Positions 28,393 through 36,831 of a stretch of 64,000 nt of DNA are shown here, in pieces. Numbering within the stretch: position 1 is the first letter of the stretch; each line of letters starts with the position of its first letter. The stretch spans positions 1 to 64,000 of the forward strand of contig JZRA01000009.1 in the NCBI GenBank assembly GCA_001567485.1. The letters are read 5' to 3'. The notes below the pieces were generated by a model. It was not told the DNA's origin, ran no database searches, and worked only from the letters and a program-made list of their open reading frames with translations. Made by a program: the position numbers and the translations under genes. The stretch comes from Chloroflexi bacterium OLB13 (lineage in GTDB: Bacteria; Chloroflexota; Anaerolineae; Aggregatilineales; Phototrophicaceae).

Positions 28393-30183
28393 TCAGCGGC
28401 CGATAAGGTCGATCTCGTCCAATTCGTGGGCGACCACCTGCATCTTCTCCGGTGACATCAGCCGTGGAATAAACAAGCGCATCAGCCCCAACGTCAACTG
28501 CTTCAGCTGCGAGTAGTTCGGCATTTCGCGCAAGTTGGGAAAATGCCGATCCAGAACGGCCCCGATGCGATGATCGCCATAGAGCCTTTCAAGCGCCGTA
28601 TGCAGCAGATGGGGGTTATTCTGCATCACCGGAAAGCGAACCGCCATGAACTCTGGCTCCATCGCTGACAGGGCTTGGACGTGCTGCCTGTTCAGCAGCA
28701 GATGCGCGTCCTCCACCGGCCCATCCTGTGGAAGCCCGAGTCGTTCGTACTGCTCCGGCGGCGCGTCATTAGCCCGCATCGCCTCGATAAGATGCGCGAT
28801 CCACTGCCGTTCGAGGGCGTCGTCGACCAGCGGATTCTGCTGGCCGGGGTCTGCTTGTAGGTCGAACAGCAGCGTGCCAAACTGGTGCGCCTGATTGCCC
28901 CGTCCCGCGATCTTCATCAATCGGCATCCCTGCGTGAACGTGAAGGGTTCCGCAAGCTCGATGTGCTGAAGTTCCTGCACGCTGAACATCTCGCGCATGT
29001 GCGTGGGCATGAGCGTGTATTCGTACAGCGGCGCGTTAGCTTCCGTGGCGGGGGCGCGCATGTAGACGAAGCGGCCGTCGGTGATGCTGACGTGTCCCCC
29101 GTAGATACCGAACAGCGCCGTTTCGCGGATGGGCGAATCGTCTTCGATGACCGGCCGCAGCGGACGCCCCTGCATCGACGGCGGAAGCTCCTGCCCGAAG
29201 AATTCCAGCAGGGTCGCCGGAAGGTCGATGGTCTGAACTAAGCTCTCGCGCCTTTCGCCCTGTTTTCGACTGCGCGGATCCCAGATGAACAGCGGCGTGT
29301 GAATCAATTCCTCGTACCACGGCTGAACGGTCTTCGCCCACCAGTCGTGTTCACCGAGCATGAAGCCGTGATCGGTGTTGACGATAAGCAGCGTGTCGTC
29401 CCAGAGATTGTACTCGTCCATGGCGTCCAGCACGCGGCCCAAGTAGGCGTCGCACATGCTGACCAGCGCCGCGTACTCGTAACGCACATGCGCGACCTGC
29501 TCCGGTGTCTCGGTGACGCGTGTGTAATCGGGCCAGTCGAAATCCGGCCCGTCGTATGCGTGTGGATACAGGTCTTTGTAAACCTGATGCGTGAAGAATG
29601 GCTCGTGCGGGTCGAAGGTCTCAATTTGTAAGAACCAGTTGTCTTCGGCGTGGTTGGTCTCGATGAACTCCAGCCCGGCCTTGAACGTCAGCGCCTGCGG
29701 CTGATCGGCCTCCGTAGGTTGATGCTGCCGGTTGATGATGTCCTGACGGAACATGCCGATCTGCATCTTCTTGAGGTTCTCGTGATAGGCCGGATCGGCG
29801 AGCTGACCCTTCCACGGGTCACCTTCCTGACCGCGCGCGAACTCCCATGAACTGTAGCGGGTATGATAGGTGCTGCCCCCGTCCTCGAAGTAATGCTGAT
29901 GGTCGGTGGCGAGGTGGGTGTAGACCCCGTTCTGCTTGAGGATTTCCGGCATGGAGACGTCGAACGGCTCCATCGGCCCCCAACTGCGATGGAGGAAGTT
30001 GTATCGGCCGGTGTGCAGCTCGCGCCGCGCAGGCATGCACGGCATACTGCCCGCGTAACTGCGTTCGAACGTGACGGTTCGCTCCGCCAAACGCTGGAAG
30101 TTAGGGGCATGTATCCACTCGCTGCCATACGCCGGAAGCATGTGGCGATTGAGCGAGTCGAACATCACCATAATGGCTTTCAT
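28393..30183 (-). CDS. Formylglycine-dependent sulfatase
   Basis: Type I sulfatases hydrolyse sulfate esters using a formylglycine made from Cys or Ser. The 596-residue protein has the modification motif SMPCMPARRELHTGR, so the target is Cys49 in C-x-P-x-R. Metal ligands are visible at MFDS (N-terminal Asp) and in the late NTDHGFMLGEHD motif. No signal peptide is seen, pointing to cytosolic action on imported sulfated sugars. It lies between the ABC binding protein and the GH3 gene, and its Cys-type motif matches the maturase encoded at 36.8 kb. A C-terminal tail of about 100 residues after the sulfatase fold is extra helical sequence. The sulfated substrate is unknown. Confidence 0.93.
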   Translation of the reverse strand: MKAIMVMFDSLNRHMLPAYGSEWIHAPNFQRLAERTVTFERSYAGSMPCMPARRELHTGRYNFLHRSWGPMEPFDVSMPEILKQNGVYTHLATDHQHYFEDGGSTYHTRYSSWEFARGQEGDPWKGQLADPAYHENLKKMQIGMFRQDIINRQHQPTEADQPQALTFKAGLEFIETNHAEDNWFLQIETFDPHEPFFTHQVYKDLYPHAYDGPDFDWPDYTRVTETPEQVAHVRYEYAALVSMCDAYLGRVLDAMDEYNLWDDTLLIVNTDHGFMLGEHDWWAKTVQPWYEELIHTPLFIWDPRSRKQGERRESLVQTIDLPATLLEFFGQELPPSMQGRPLRPVIEDDSPIRETALFGIYGGHVSITDGRFVYMRAPATEANAPLYEYTLMPTHMREMFSVQELQHIELAEPFTFTQGCRLMKIAGRGNQAHQFGTLLFDLQADPGQQNPLVDDALERQWIAHLIEAMRANDAPPEQYERLGLPQDGPVEDAHLLLNRQHVQALSAMEPEFMAVRFPVMQNNPHLLHTALERLYGDHRIGAVLDRHFPNLREMPNYSQLKQLTLGLMRLFIPRLMSPEKMQVVAHELDEIDLIGR

Positions 30184-30226
30184 GGAGACCCTCTGTTTGG
30201 GATAGAGAGCGTCACCTCAAGACGTG

Positions 30227-30259
30227 TTGGGGAGGCCGCGCACGAAGCGGCCTCCCCAA
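30227..30259. terminator. Strong hairpin after the binding-protein gene
   Basis: A 13 bp perfect stem (TTGGGGAGGCCGC with GCGGCCTCCCCAA) and a 7 base loop lie between the binding-protein stop and the sulfatase start. It has no T-run, so it may protect or partly terminate the message and keep binding protein in excess. Confidence 0.6.
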
Positions 30260-30272
30260 TGCGTCGCTCAAG

Positions 30273-31946
30273 CTACTTGAGGTGAAGCTCATTGAGTACG
30301 ATCAAGCGCGTCTGCATGGTATTGGAACGGGTCACCGCGCCAGTCGCGTAGTAGTTGTCTTCCGTCGGGAAACCGGTGATGTTGGTATCGTTCCAGTTGT
30401 ACCATACCGGCCCGTCCCACATCGGGATCGCGACGGCGTTCTCGACGTAGATCGACTGAAGTTCGTCGATAATGGCGGCCTGCGCCTCCGCATCGGTGGT
30501 CTGCGTGAACTGCTCGATAAGTTCGTCGCTGCGCTCGCTCGTCCAGCGCGGCCATGCGGAACTGGTCACGCCGTCGGCGTCGATCAACGCGCTGTACATC
30601 ATGTCGCGGTAGAACGTCCACGGCGTAACGCCTGTCGTACCGAACCACATGGCGAGGTCGAAGTCGCCGGTGCGCATCGCAGTCACCGCTGCGCCGAAGT
30701 CCAGCGTGGTCTGGGTGATGTTGAGGCCCGCATCTTGGAAGGCCTGCGCCATGATCTGCGTGCTGGCGACCCACGCCGTGAAGCCGTTCACCGCCTGCAA
30801 GTTGAGATGGAGCGGCGAGCCATCGGGATAGTCGCGGAAGCCATCCCCGTCGGCATCCACATAACCCAGTTCGTCGAGCAGGGCCGTGCCGCGGTCGAAG
30901 TCGTAGCTGTTGAAGCCGGTCTCGGCGGCGAGCGCAAGCGCATCTTGGCTGATGACGTCACCCTGCGTATACGAGAATCCGGTCGGGCTGCTGCGCTGCG
31001 TCGCGCCTTCCATGCCGACGTCCACGACGAAGTCATAGTCGATCAACATGCTAACCGCGATGCGGAACTGCGCGTCATCAAGCGGTGCTCTGGTCGTGTT
31101 CAGGACGAGGTACTGTGTCGCGCTGCCCGTCCAGTAGTAGTAGTGATGGTGTTCGGGGTTCGCGTTGACGAAACTGGCCTCATCGGGGAAGTTGACGCCG
31201 GCCCACTCGACGCTGCCGTCCAGCAGCGCCAGCGCGATGGCCTGATTGCCGTTCAACGCCGGGAAGTTGATGCAGTCCAGATACGGGCGGCCTTCCTGCC
31301 AGTAGTTCGGGTTGCGGCACAGCGTGAACTCCTGATCTTGGAAGTTGGTGACCTCCGTGAACGGGCCGGTGCCGACCGGGTTCTCGACGACGTATTCCGC
31401 CGGCTTTTCGACGGACGACCAAATATGCTCCGGCACGGTATTCATGACGCTCAACAGCGTGTGCGCCAGCGTATTCACGCCTTTCAGGTGGAACGTGACG
31501 GTGTAGTCATCGACCTTCTCAACGCTTTCAGCGACGGTGCCGATGTTGAAGGACACGGCATCCATCTGCGGGTTATCCAGCAGCATTTGCGCCGTGAATA
31601 TCACGTCGTCGGCGTTGAACGCCTCGCCGTCGCTCCACAGCACGCCCTCGCGCAGCGTGAAGGTCAGCGACTTCAGATCGTCGGAGTATGTGTAGCCCGT
31701 GGCGAGCCAGTAGTTCGGGGTGCTGTAATCGACCGGGTTCCAAACGATCAGCGGTTCGTAAATCAAGTCGCGTGAATCAAATTCACCGGCCTTGAACGGG
31801 CTGAAGTTACGTGTCCAGACATTACTGCCAGCCTGTAACCCAATCGTGATCGAGCCGCCTTGAGCCGGTGCGTCTTGGGCGACCACGCTCAAGCTGGTGA
31901 ACAGCAGCATTATCACAATCACACTTGCCAATAACTTACGGGACAT
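30273..31946 (-). CDS. ABC transporter solute-binding protein, family 5
   Basis: Family-5 binding proteins capture peptides or oligosaccharides outside the membrane and deliver them to Dpp/Opp-type permeases. The 557-residue protein has a signal peptide ending LSVVAQ with no lipobox Cys, then the typical fold: LTFTLREGVLWSDGEAFNADDV, VGTGPFTEV, YWQEGRPYLD and ELGYVDADGDGFRDYPDG. AAGGAGAA lies 6 bases before ATG 31946. It sits after the ATPase gene in the leftward operon and before sulfatase and GH3, so a sulfated oligosaccharide is more likely than a peptide; that is context only. Confidence 0.92.
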   Translation of the reverse strand: MSRKLLASVIVIMLLFTSLSVVAQDAPAQGGSITIGLQAGSNVWTRNFSPFKAGEFDSRDLIYEPLIVWNPVDYSTPNYWLATGYTYSDDLKSLTFTLREGVLWSDGEAFNADDVIFTAQMLLDNPQMDAVSFNIGTVAESVEKVDDYTVTFHLKGVNTLAHTLLSVMNTVPEHIWSSVEKPAEYVVENPVGTGPFTEVTNFQDQEFTLCRNPNYWQEGRPYLDCINFPALNGNQAIALALLDGSVEWAGVNFPDEASFVNANPEHHHYYYWTGSATQYLVLNTTRAPLDDAQFRIAVSMLIDYDFVVDVGMEGATQRSSPTGFSYTQGDVISQDALALAAETGFNSYDFDRGTALLDELGYVDADGDGFRDYPDGSPLHLNLQAVNGFTAWVASTQIMAQAFQDAGLNITQTTLDFGAAVTAMRTGDFDLAMWFGTTGVTPWTFYRDMMYSALIDADGVTSSAWPRWTSERSDELIEQFTQTTDAEAQAAIIDELQSIYVENAVAIPMWDGPVWYNWNDTNITGFPTEDNYYATGAVTRSNTMQTRLIVLNELHLK

Positions 31947-32031
31947 CGTATTTCTCCTTATGTTGCCTCAACCTATCGCTCAACACGGGCTGCGCTCATG
32001 TGTTGCAAGCACGGCCCGAATCAGCCAGTTT

Positions 32032-32841
32032 CTAAAACACCCGCGACGGATCGGCGATCGACGACAGCAGCAGACGGGTATAGTCGTCCTGCGGGTTCTC
32101 GATCACCTCTGCGCTGACGCCGCGCTCGACAATTTTCCCCTTGTGCATAATCAGGATTTCATCCGAGAAATAGCGGGCGCTGGAAAGATCATGGGTGACG
32201 AACAGAAAAGCGATGTTCTCTTCGTCGCGCAGCTTGATGAGCAGGTTGAGGATGCTGATGCGGATAGAGACGTCCAGCATCGACACCGGCTCGTCAGCGA
32301 GGATCACGCGCGGCTCGATGGCGAGCGCCCGCGCGATAGCGACGCGCTGACGCTGCCCGCCGCTTAACTGATGCGGATACTTCTTGGCGAACTCGTCGAC
32401 CGGCGTCAGCGAGACGCGCTCCAACAGCTCGCCGATCCGCAGTCTTTCGTCCCGCGCGTTCTTGACCTTGCCGTGCAGCCGCAGCGGACGCCGCAGGTGA
32501 TAGTCGATCTTCTGTGTGGAATTTAACGAGCCGAACGGATCCTGAAAGATCATCTGGACTTTGCTGCGGTAATCGAAGATGTCGCGGCGTTTGCGCTTGG
32601 TCGTGACATCCTCGCCCTCGTAAAGGATCGCGCCGGCGGTCGGGTCATAGAGCTTCGCCAGCATACGGATCACGGTGCTTTTCCCGCTGCCGCTTTGGCC
32701 GACCAGCGCGACGGCGTGACGCGGACGCAGCGCCAGCGAGACGTCGTCGGCCGCGATCACTTCCTTGCGGCTGAACACGCCGCCGGTGTGGAACACTTTC
32801 CGCAGGCTGACGGCTTCGAGAATAGCTTCGCTGCGGGTCAT
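32032..32841 (-). CDS. Dipeptide/oligopeptide-type ABC ATPase (DppF-like)
   Basis: This 269-residue ATPase powers the importer. It has Walker A GQSGSGKST, the Q-loop FQDPFGSLN, signature LSGGQRQRVAIARAL, Walker B VILADEP and the switch His in FVTHDL. ATG 32841 overlaps the stop of the fused permease-ATPase gene by four bases, which indicates coupled translation. The second ATPase of the usual pair is fused to the permease upstream. Confidence 0.93.
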   Translation of the reverse strand: MTRSEAILEAVSLRKVFHTGGVFSRKEVIAADDVSLALRPRHAVALVGQSGSGKSTVIRMLAKLYDPTAGAILYEGEDVTTKRKRRDIFDYRSKVQMIFQDPFGSLNSTQKIDYHLRRPLRLHGKVKNARDERLRIGELLERVSLTPVDEFAKKYPHQLSGGQRQRVAIARALAIEPRVILADEPVSMLDVSIRISILNLLIKLRDEENIAFLFVTHDLSSARYFSDEILIMHKGKIVERGVSAEVIENPQDDYTRLLLSSIADPSRVF

Positions 32842-34775
32842 TTCACGGCTCTTTCAGCATACTCTTCGCTGAGCAGGTGACACCGGGCGAGACGGTCGCC
32901 GGTCGAGACAACGGGCGGCACGACGACCTCGCACAAGCCGGCGATGGCGACGTCACAGCGGGGATGAAAGCGGCAGCCAGTCGGGGGCGTCCGCAAATCG
33001 GGCGGCGTTCCTTCGATACCGTACCGTCCCGTGCGGTCGTCGTGAATCGATGGGAAGGCGTTCATCAACAGGCGCGTGTACGGATGCTGCGGGTCGGTAT
33101 ACAGCGCCTTCGCCGGCGCGACTTCCACCAATTCCCCGGCGTACATGATGCCGATGCGGTCGGAGAACTCGATCAGCAGCGATAGATCGTGCGTGATGAA
33201 CAGGATCGAGAAGCCGAATTCCCGCTGCAATACCTTCACCCGCTGCAAAATCTGCCGTTCGACGACGACGTCCAGCGCGGTCGTAGGCTCATCCATAATC
33301 AAGAGCTTCGGGTTCAGCGCAAGCGCAATCGCGATCACCACGCGCTGGCGCATGCCCCCGCTCAACTGATGCGGATAGCTGTCGATCAGGTCGGGATCAA
33401 GCTCTACCATTTCGAGAAGCTCGCGGCCGCGTTCGAGCGCCGCCTTGCGATCCATATCCCGGTGCGCTTGGATGACGTCGACGAACTGTTCGCCGATCGT
33501 GATGACAGGGTTCAACGAGTTCATCGCGCTCTGGAACACCATCGAGACGGCGTCCCAGCGGAACTTGTTCAACTGCTTGTCCGGGATCGCCAGCACATCT
33601 TGGCCGTCGACGAAAATCCGGCCGCCGGAGATGATGGCGGGTGGAAAGTGCAGGCGGGAGATCGCGTAGGCGACTGTCGACTTGCCGCACCCGCTTTCGC
33701 CGGCGAGGCCGAACACCTCGTTGGGACGGATGTCGAACGAGACGTTGTCCGCGGCGCGAACCGGGCCGGTGGCTGTCCAGTAGTCCACGTTCAGGCCGCG
33801 GATTTGAACCAAACCACCCTGTTCCGAAGGTTCCTCGCGTGGGCGCGATTCGGGCTTCCGCATCGCGTCTTTGGGGATACGGATCCGCCGTAGGCGCGGG
33901 TTTGTGATCTCGTCAATCGAGTAGTTGATGAGCGTGAGCGCGAGGCCGACGGTCGCAATCGCCAAGCCGGGCGGCACGAACGTCCACCATCGACCGGAGA
34001 TCAACGCGGTGTTGTTCTGCGCCCAGTACAGGATCGTGCCCCAACTGACCACCGCCGGGTCGCCCAAGCCGATGAACTCGAGCGCCGCTTGCGACAGGAT
34101 CGCGAAGATCACCGCGCCGATCCATGCGGCCGCGACCAGCGAGATCATGCTCGGCAGCATCTCGAAAAAGACGATGCGCCAGATCGGTTCGCCGATCAGC
34201 CGGGCGGAGGTGATATGCTCACTGTTGCGAAGCGCCAGCGCCTGCGCCCTTAGAACACGCGCGCCGAACGCCCAACCGGTCGCCGCCAATACCAGGATGA
34301 TCGTGATCGGGCCGGTGTTGCGCGCCCAACTCGCAATCACGATGATGAGCGGAAGCTGCGGGATGACCAGCACCACGTTGACGATCATCGAGACGACGTT
34401 GTCGACCCGCCCGCCAACCAGACCGCTGGTGATGCCGATGGTCATCGCGATCAAGACCACCAGCGTGCCGGTGGCAAACCCGACCGCCAGCGAAATGCGC
34501 GTCCCGAAGACCATCTGCGAGAAGACATCCTGTCCGAGTGATGTGGTGCCGAGCACATGCTCGCTGCTCGGCGGCAGGTCGCGTCGAGCCACGATCCGGT
34601 CGGGTTGATAGGGGGCGATCTGCGGCGCAAAGACCGCGACGAGCACCAACGCGAGCAGGATCAACAGCCCGGCCATCGCGCGCGGGTTGCTCAGCAGCGT
34701 AGCGACCCAGTCCGGCAGGGATGCCCACAATCCGGGCGAGCGTTTTGGAGGTGCAGCAGGTTGAGATACAGTCAT
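32838..34775 (-). CDS. Fused ABC permease (DppC-like) and ATPase (DppD-like)
   Basis: This 645-residue protein joins two normally separate subunits. Residues 1-300 are a DppC-type permease with about six helices (first at about 34-55, VLGTTSLGQDVFSQ in the loop, and the coupling EAA-like region SARLIGEPIWRIVFFEMLP). After a polar linker (KPESRPREEPSEQGG), residues 320-645 are a DppD-type ATPase: [38 protein letters not shown]. The C-terminal oligopeptide-type Cys motif follows (CRFHPRCDVAIAGLCEV). The fusion fixes a 1:1 ratio. Similar fusions are known in some phyla, so it is unusual but not unique. Confidence 0.93.
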   Translation of the reverse strand: MTVSQPAAPPKRSPGLWASLPDWVATLLSNPRAMAGLLILLALVLVAVFAPQIAPYQPDRIVARRDLPPSSEHVLGTTSLGQDVFSQMVFGTRISLAVGFATGTLVVLIAMTIGITSGLVGGRVDNVVSMIVNVVLVIPQLPLIIVIASWARNTGPITIILVLAATGWAFGARVLRAQALALRNSEHITSARLIGEPIWRIVFFEMLPSMISLVAAAWIGAVIFAILSQAALEFIGLGDPAVVSWGTILYWAQNNTALISGRWWTFVPPGLAIATVGLALTLINYSIDEITNPRLRRIRIPKDAMRKPESRPREEPSEQGGLVQIRGLNVDYWTATGPVRAADNVSFDIRPNEVFGLAGESGCGKSTVAYAISRLHFPPAIISGGRIFVDGQDVLAIPDKQLNKFRWDAVSMVFQSAMNSLNPVITIGEQFVDVIQAHRDMDRKAALERGRELLEMVELDPDLIDSYPHQLSGGMRQRVVIAIALALNPKLLIMDEPTTALDVVVERQILQRVKVLQREFGFSILFITHDLSLLIEFSDRIGIMYAGELVEVAPAKALYTDPQHPYTRLLMNAFPSIHDDRTGRYGIEGTPPDLRTPPTGCRFHPRCDVAIAGLCEVVVPPVVSTGDRLARCHLLSEEYAERAVK

Positions 34776-34810
34776 ATCAGCTCGGAACCGTCCCTGATGA
34801 TTACCATTCG

Positions 34811-35791
34811 CTATGATCGCGTGCGCGGGTCGAGCAAGATGTACAGCGAATCAGCGATGAAGTTCGCGAGCAGCACCATGAGGGTCAGGATCAGGAAGAT
34901 GCCCTGCATGACCGGATAATCGCGCGTGTTGACCGCGTTGAGCAGCGTCAGCCCGACGCCGGGGTAGGAGAAGACGACCTCCGTCAACAGCGACCCACCC
35001 AACAGAAAGCCGAGCGCCAGCGCGAAACCTGTCAAACTCGGCAAGATCGCGTTGCGCGCCGCGTACTGGTATTTGATGCGACGGTCGGGCAGCCCTTTGG
35101 CGATTGCCATGGTAATGTAATCCTGCGCGATGACCGCCACCATGTTATTGCGCATGCCCATCATCCAACTGCGGAATCCGGCGATCAGCAGCGTCAAGAC
35201 CGGGAGCGCGAGGTGATACACGACCCCCATCACGTAGTTCGGGTTCGTCCAATCGGCGGGGATTCCGCTGGCCTCCGCCCGTCCGAGCGGGAACCAACCG
35301 AGCTGCAATGCAAACACGTACAGCGCGATCAGGGCGACCCAGAAGTACGGGATCGCGCCCATGATGGCGCCGAAAGGCAGCACATAGGTATCTACGAATC
35401 CGCCGCGTTTCCATGCGGCTTGGATGCCGAGCAGCACGCCGACGCTGAAGGTCAAGATGAGCGCCGTTCCGGTCATCAAGAGCGTCCAGCGCAGCGCGAC
35501 CCCGAGGATGTCGACGACCTTCGTGGGATAACGTGCGACCGAAACGCCGAAGTTGCCTTTCAGCAGATTGGAGACGTAGGTCGCGAATTGTTCGGGGAGT
35601 GGAGCGTCGATGAAGCCGAACGCTTCACGCAGTTGGTCGATGGCTTCCGGTGTGAGCGAGGAAGTGTCGAACCCGGCGAGCATCACGTCAACCGGGTCGC
35701 CGGCCATCATTCGGGGCAGAAAGAAATTGATGACAATGGCAAGCAGCGCCGCGATCAAGTAAAACCCAAGACGCCGCAGAAGATAGTTCAT
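34811..35791 (-). CDS. ABC permease (DppB-like)
   Basis: This 326-residue integral membrane subunit has six predicted helices. It has the N-terminal YLLRRLGFYLIAALLAIVINFFLPRMMAGDPVDV signature of DppB proteins and the coupling-helix region MAIAKGLPDRRIKYQYAARNAILPS. It is the first gene of the leftward transport operon, downstream of the TTGACA/TATGAT promoter, and is followed after 35 bases by the fused permease-ATPase. Confidence 0.93.
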   Translation of the reverse strand: MNYLLRRLGFYLIAALLAIVINFFLPRMMAGDPVDVMLAGFDTSSLTPEAIDQLREAFGFIDAPLPEQFATYVSNLLKGNFGVSVARYPTKVVDILGVALRWTLLMTGTALILTFSVGVLLGIQAAWKRGGFVDTYVLPFGAIMGAIPYFWVALIALYVFALQLGWFPLGRAEASGIPADWTNPNYVMGVVYHLALPVLTLLIAGFRSWMMGMRNNMVAVIAQDYITMAIAKGLPDRRIKYQYAARNAILPSLTGFALALGFLLGGSLLTEVVFSYPGVGLTLLNAVNTRDYPVMQGIFLILTLMVLLANFIADSLYILLDPRTRS

Positions 35792-35835
35792 TTGATGTAA
35801 ACCGGGCTAAAATATTCTTCAAGATAGGTATATAG

Positions 35836-35865
35836 ATCATACAAATCCGCTCGGCCGGTTGTCAA
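35836..35865 (-). promoter_or_regulatory. Promoter of the leftward ABC-sulfatase operon
   Basis: On the minus strand TTGACA (complement of 35860-35865) is followed after 18 bases by TATGAT (complement of 35836-35841), 45 bases before the permease start. The -10 lies inside an ATCATACAAAT motif, so a regulator bound there would block it. Confidence 0.6.
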
Positions 35866-35973
35866 GCAGTTGCCTGCTCAATGACGATTCGCCGCGAACC
35901 CAGAGTGTCGTGTATGATAATCGCGCGAGGAAGTGCTCTGTTGGGATGGAAGATCGGTAAAAATCATACAAAT
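35836..35973. promoter_or_regulatory. Repeated ATCATACA motifs, candidate GntR operators
   Basis: ATCATACAAAT occurs identically at 35836-35846 and 35963-35973, and TGTATGAT (its reverse complement core) at 35911-35918. The three lie between the leftward operon and the GntR gene. The first overlaps a -10 box and the third lies just before the GntR ribosome site. FadR-type GntR proteins commonly bind such short inverted sites, but two copies could simply be TATGAT -10 boxes. Confidence 0.4.
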
Positions 35974-35984
35974 GGAGTTTTGCG

Positions 35985-36755
35985 ATGCCTGACCATTTGA
36001 ACTTGCGCCAGCGTATCCTGTACGATCTGGGCGAGAAGATCGTGTTGGGCCACTATCCGCCGGGGAGCGTGCTGCCGCGAGAGAACGACTTGGCCGATCA
36101 CTTTGACGTAAGCCGGACGGTCGTTCGCGAGGCGATCAAAGGCTTGGCCGCCCGTGGATTATTGGTATCCCGTCCGAACGTCGGCGCGACCGTGAACCCG
36201 CGCAGTGAGTGGCAGTGGATCGACAGCGACGTGATCGCGTGGGCTTTGGTGAACCGCCAGAATCGCGCCGATATCCTGCTTCAGGTGTATGAGTCCTTCG
36301 CGGTCATCCACCCGGCGGTCATCGAGAACGTTGCCATGCACGCGACGGCTGAAGATCAGCAAGCCATCTGGAAAGCCTACCGCCAGCTTGAAAAAAGCCG
36401 GGACGAGATTGATGCTTGGGATCAGGCGATTGACGGATGGTATGATGCGCTGCATCACGCCTGCCGTACTCCGATCTTACAGAGTGTCGCAATGCGTTTA
36501 AGCGAGATTTTCGCGTCGAACCTTCGCCACCTCACCGCGACGCGGCTGGCGCTGGAGTCCCCGCACATCAATCTCCGATGGATACCCACCTCGGCGGAGG
36601 CGCTCAAGCACCACCGGCAAATTTACCAGTGCATCGAACTGCACGACAGCGATATGGCGTTCCTGATCGCGCGTAGGCTGCTTCGGGCGGTGCTGGACAA
36701 TATGCGTATACTCTGCGCCGATCCGCGGGTTCGCCACCTGATCGAGACGGCATAA
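35985..36755 (+). CDS. FadR-type GntR transcriptional regulator
   Basis: This 256-residue regulator has an N-terminal winged helix (residues 5-75: ILYDLGEKIVLGHYPPGSVLPRE, DVSRTVVREAIKGLAARGLL) and an all-helical FCD/FadR-C ligand domain (about 95-240). The ligand domain has Asp/His residues (DALHHA, LKHHRQIYQCIELHD) that usually bind a metal and a sugar-acid or carboxylate effector. It is divergent from the ABC-sulfatase operon and probably represses it and itself. GGAG lies 7 bases before ATG 35985. Confidence 0.93.
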   Translation: MPDHLNLRQRILYDLGEKIVLGHYPPGSVLPRENDLADHFDVSRTVVREAIKGLAARGLLVSRPNVGATVNPRSEWQWIDSDVIAWALVNRQNRADILLQVYESFAVIHPAVIENVAMHATAEDQQAIWKAYRQLEKSRDEIDAWDQAIDGWYDALHHACRTPILQSVAMRLSEIFASNLRHLTATRLALESPHINLRWIPTSAEALKHHRQIYQCIELHDSDMAFLIARRLLRAVLDNMRILCADPRVRHLIETA

Positions 36756-36831
36756 CGCGAGTCCACTGCGGTTGTTCGCCCTGCGCGTAAGCCTGACAGC
36801 GCACAGGTAGGTTGATCGTGACAGAAGCCCG

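Noticed and set aside
30282-31775. 497-codon open frame opposite the family-5 binding protein
   Set aside because: The minus strand encodes a clear family-5 binding protein; the plus-strand frame is an Arg/Val-rich shadow.
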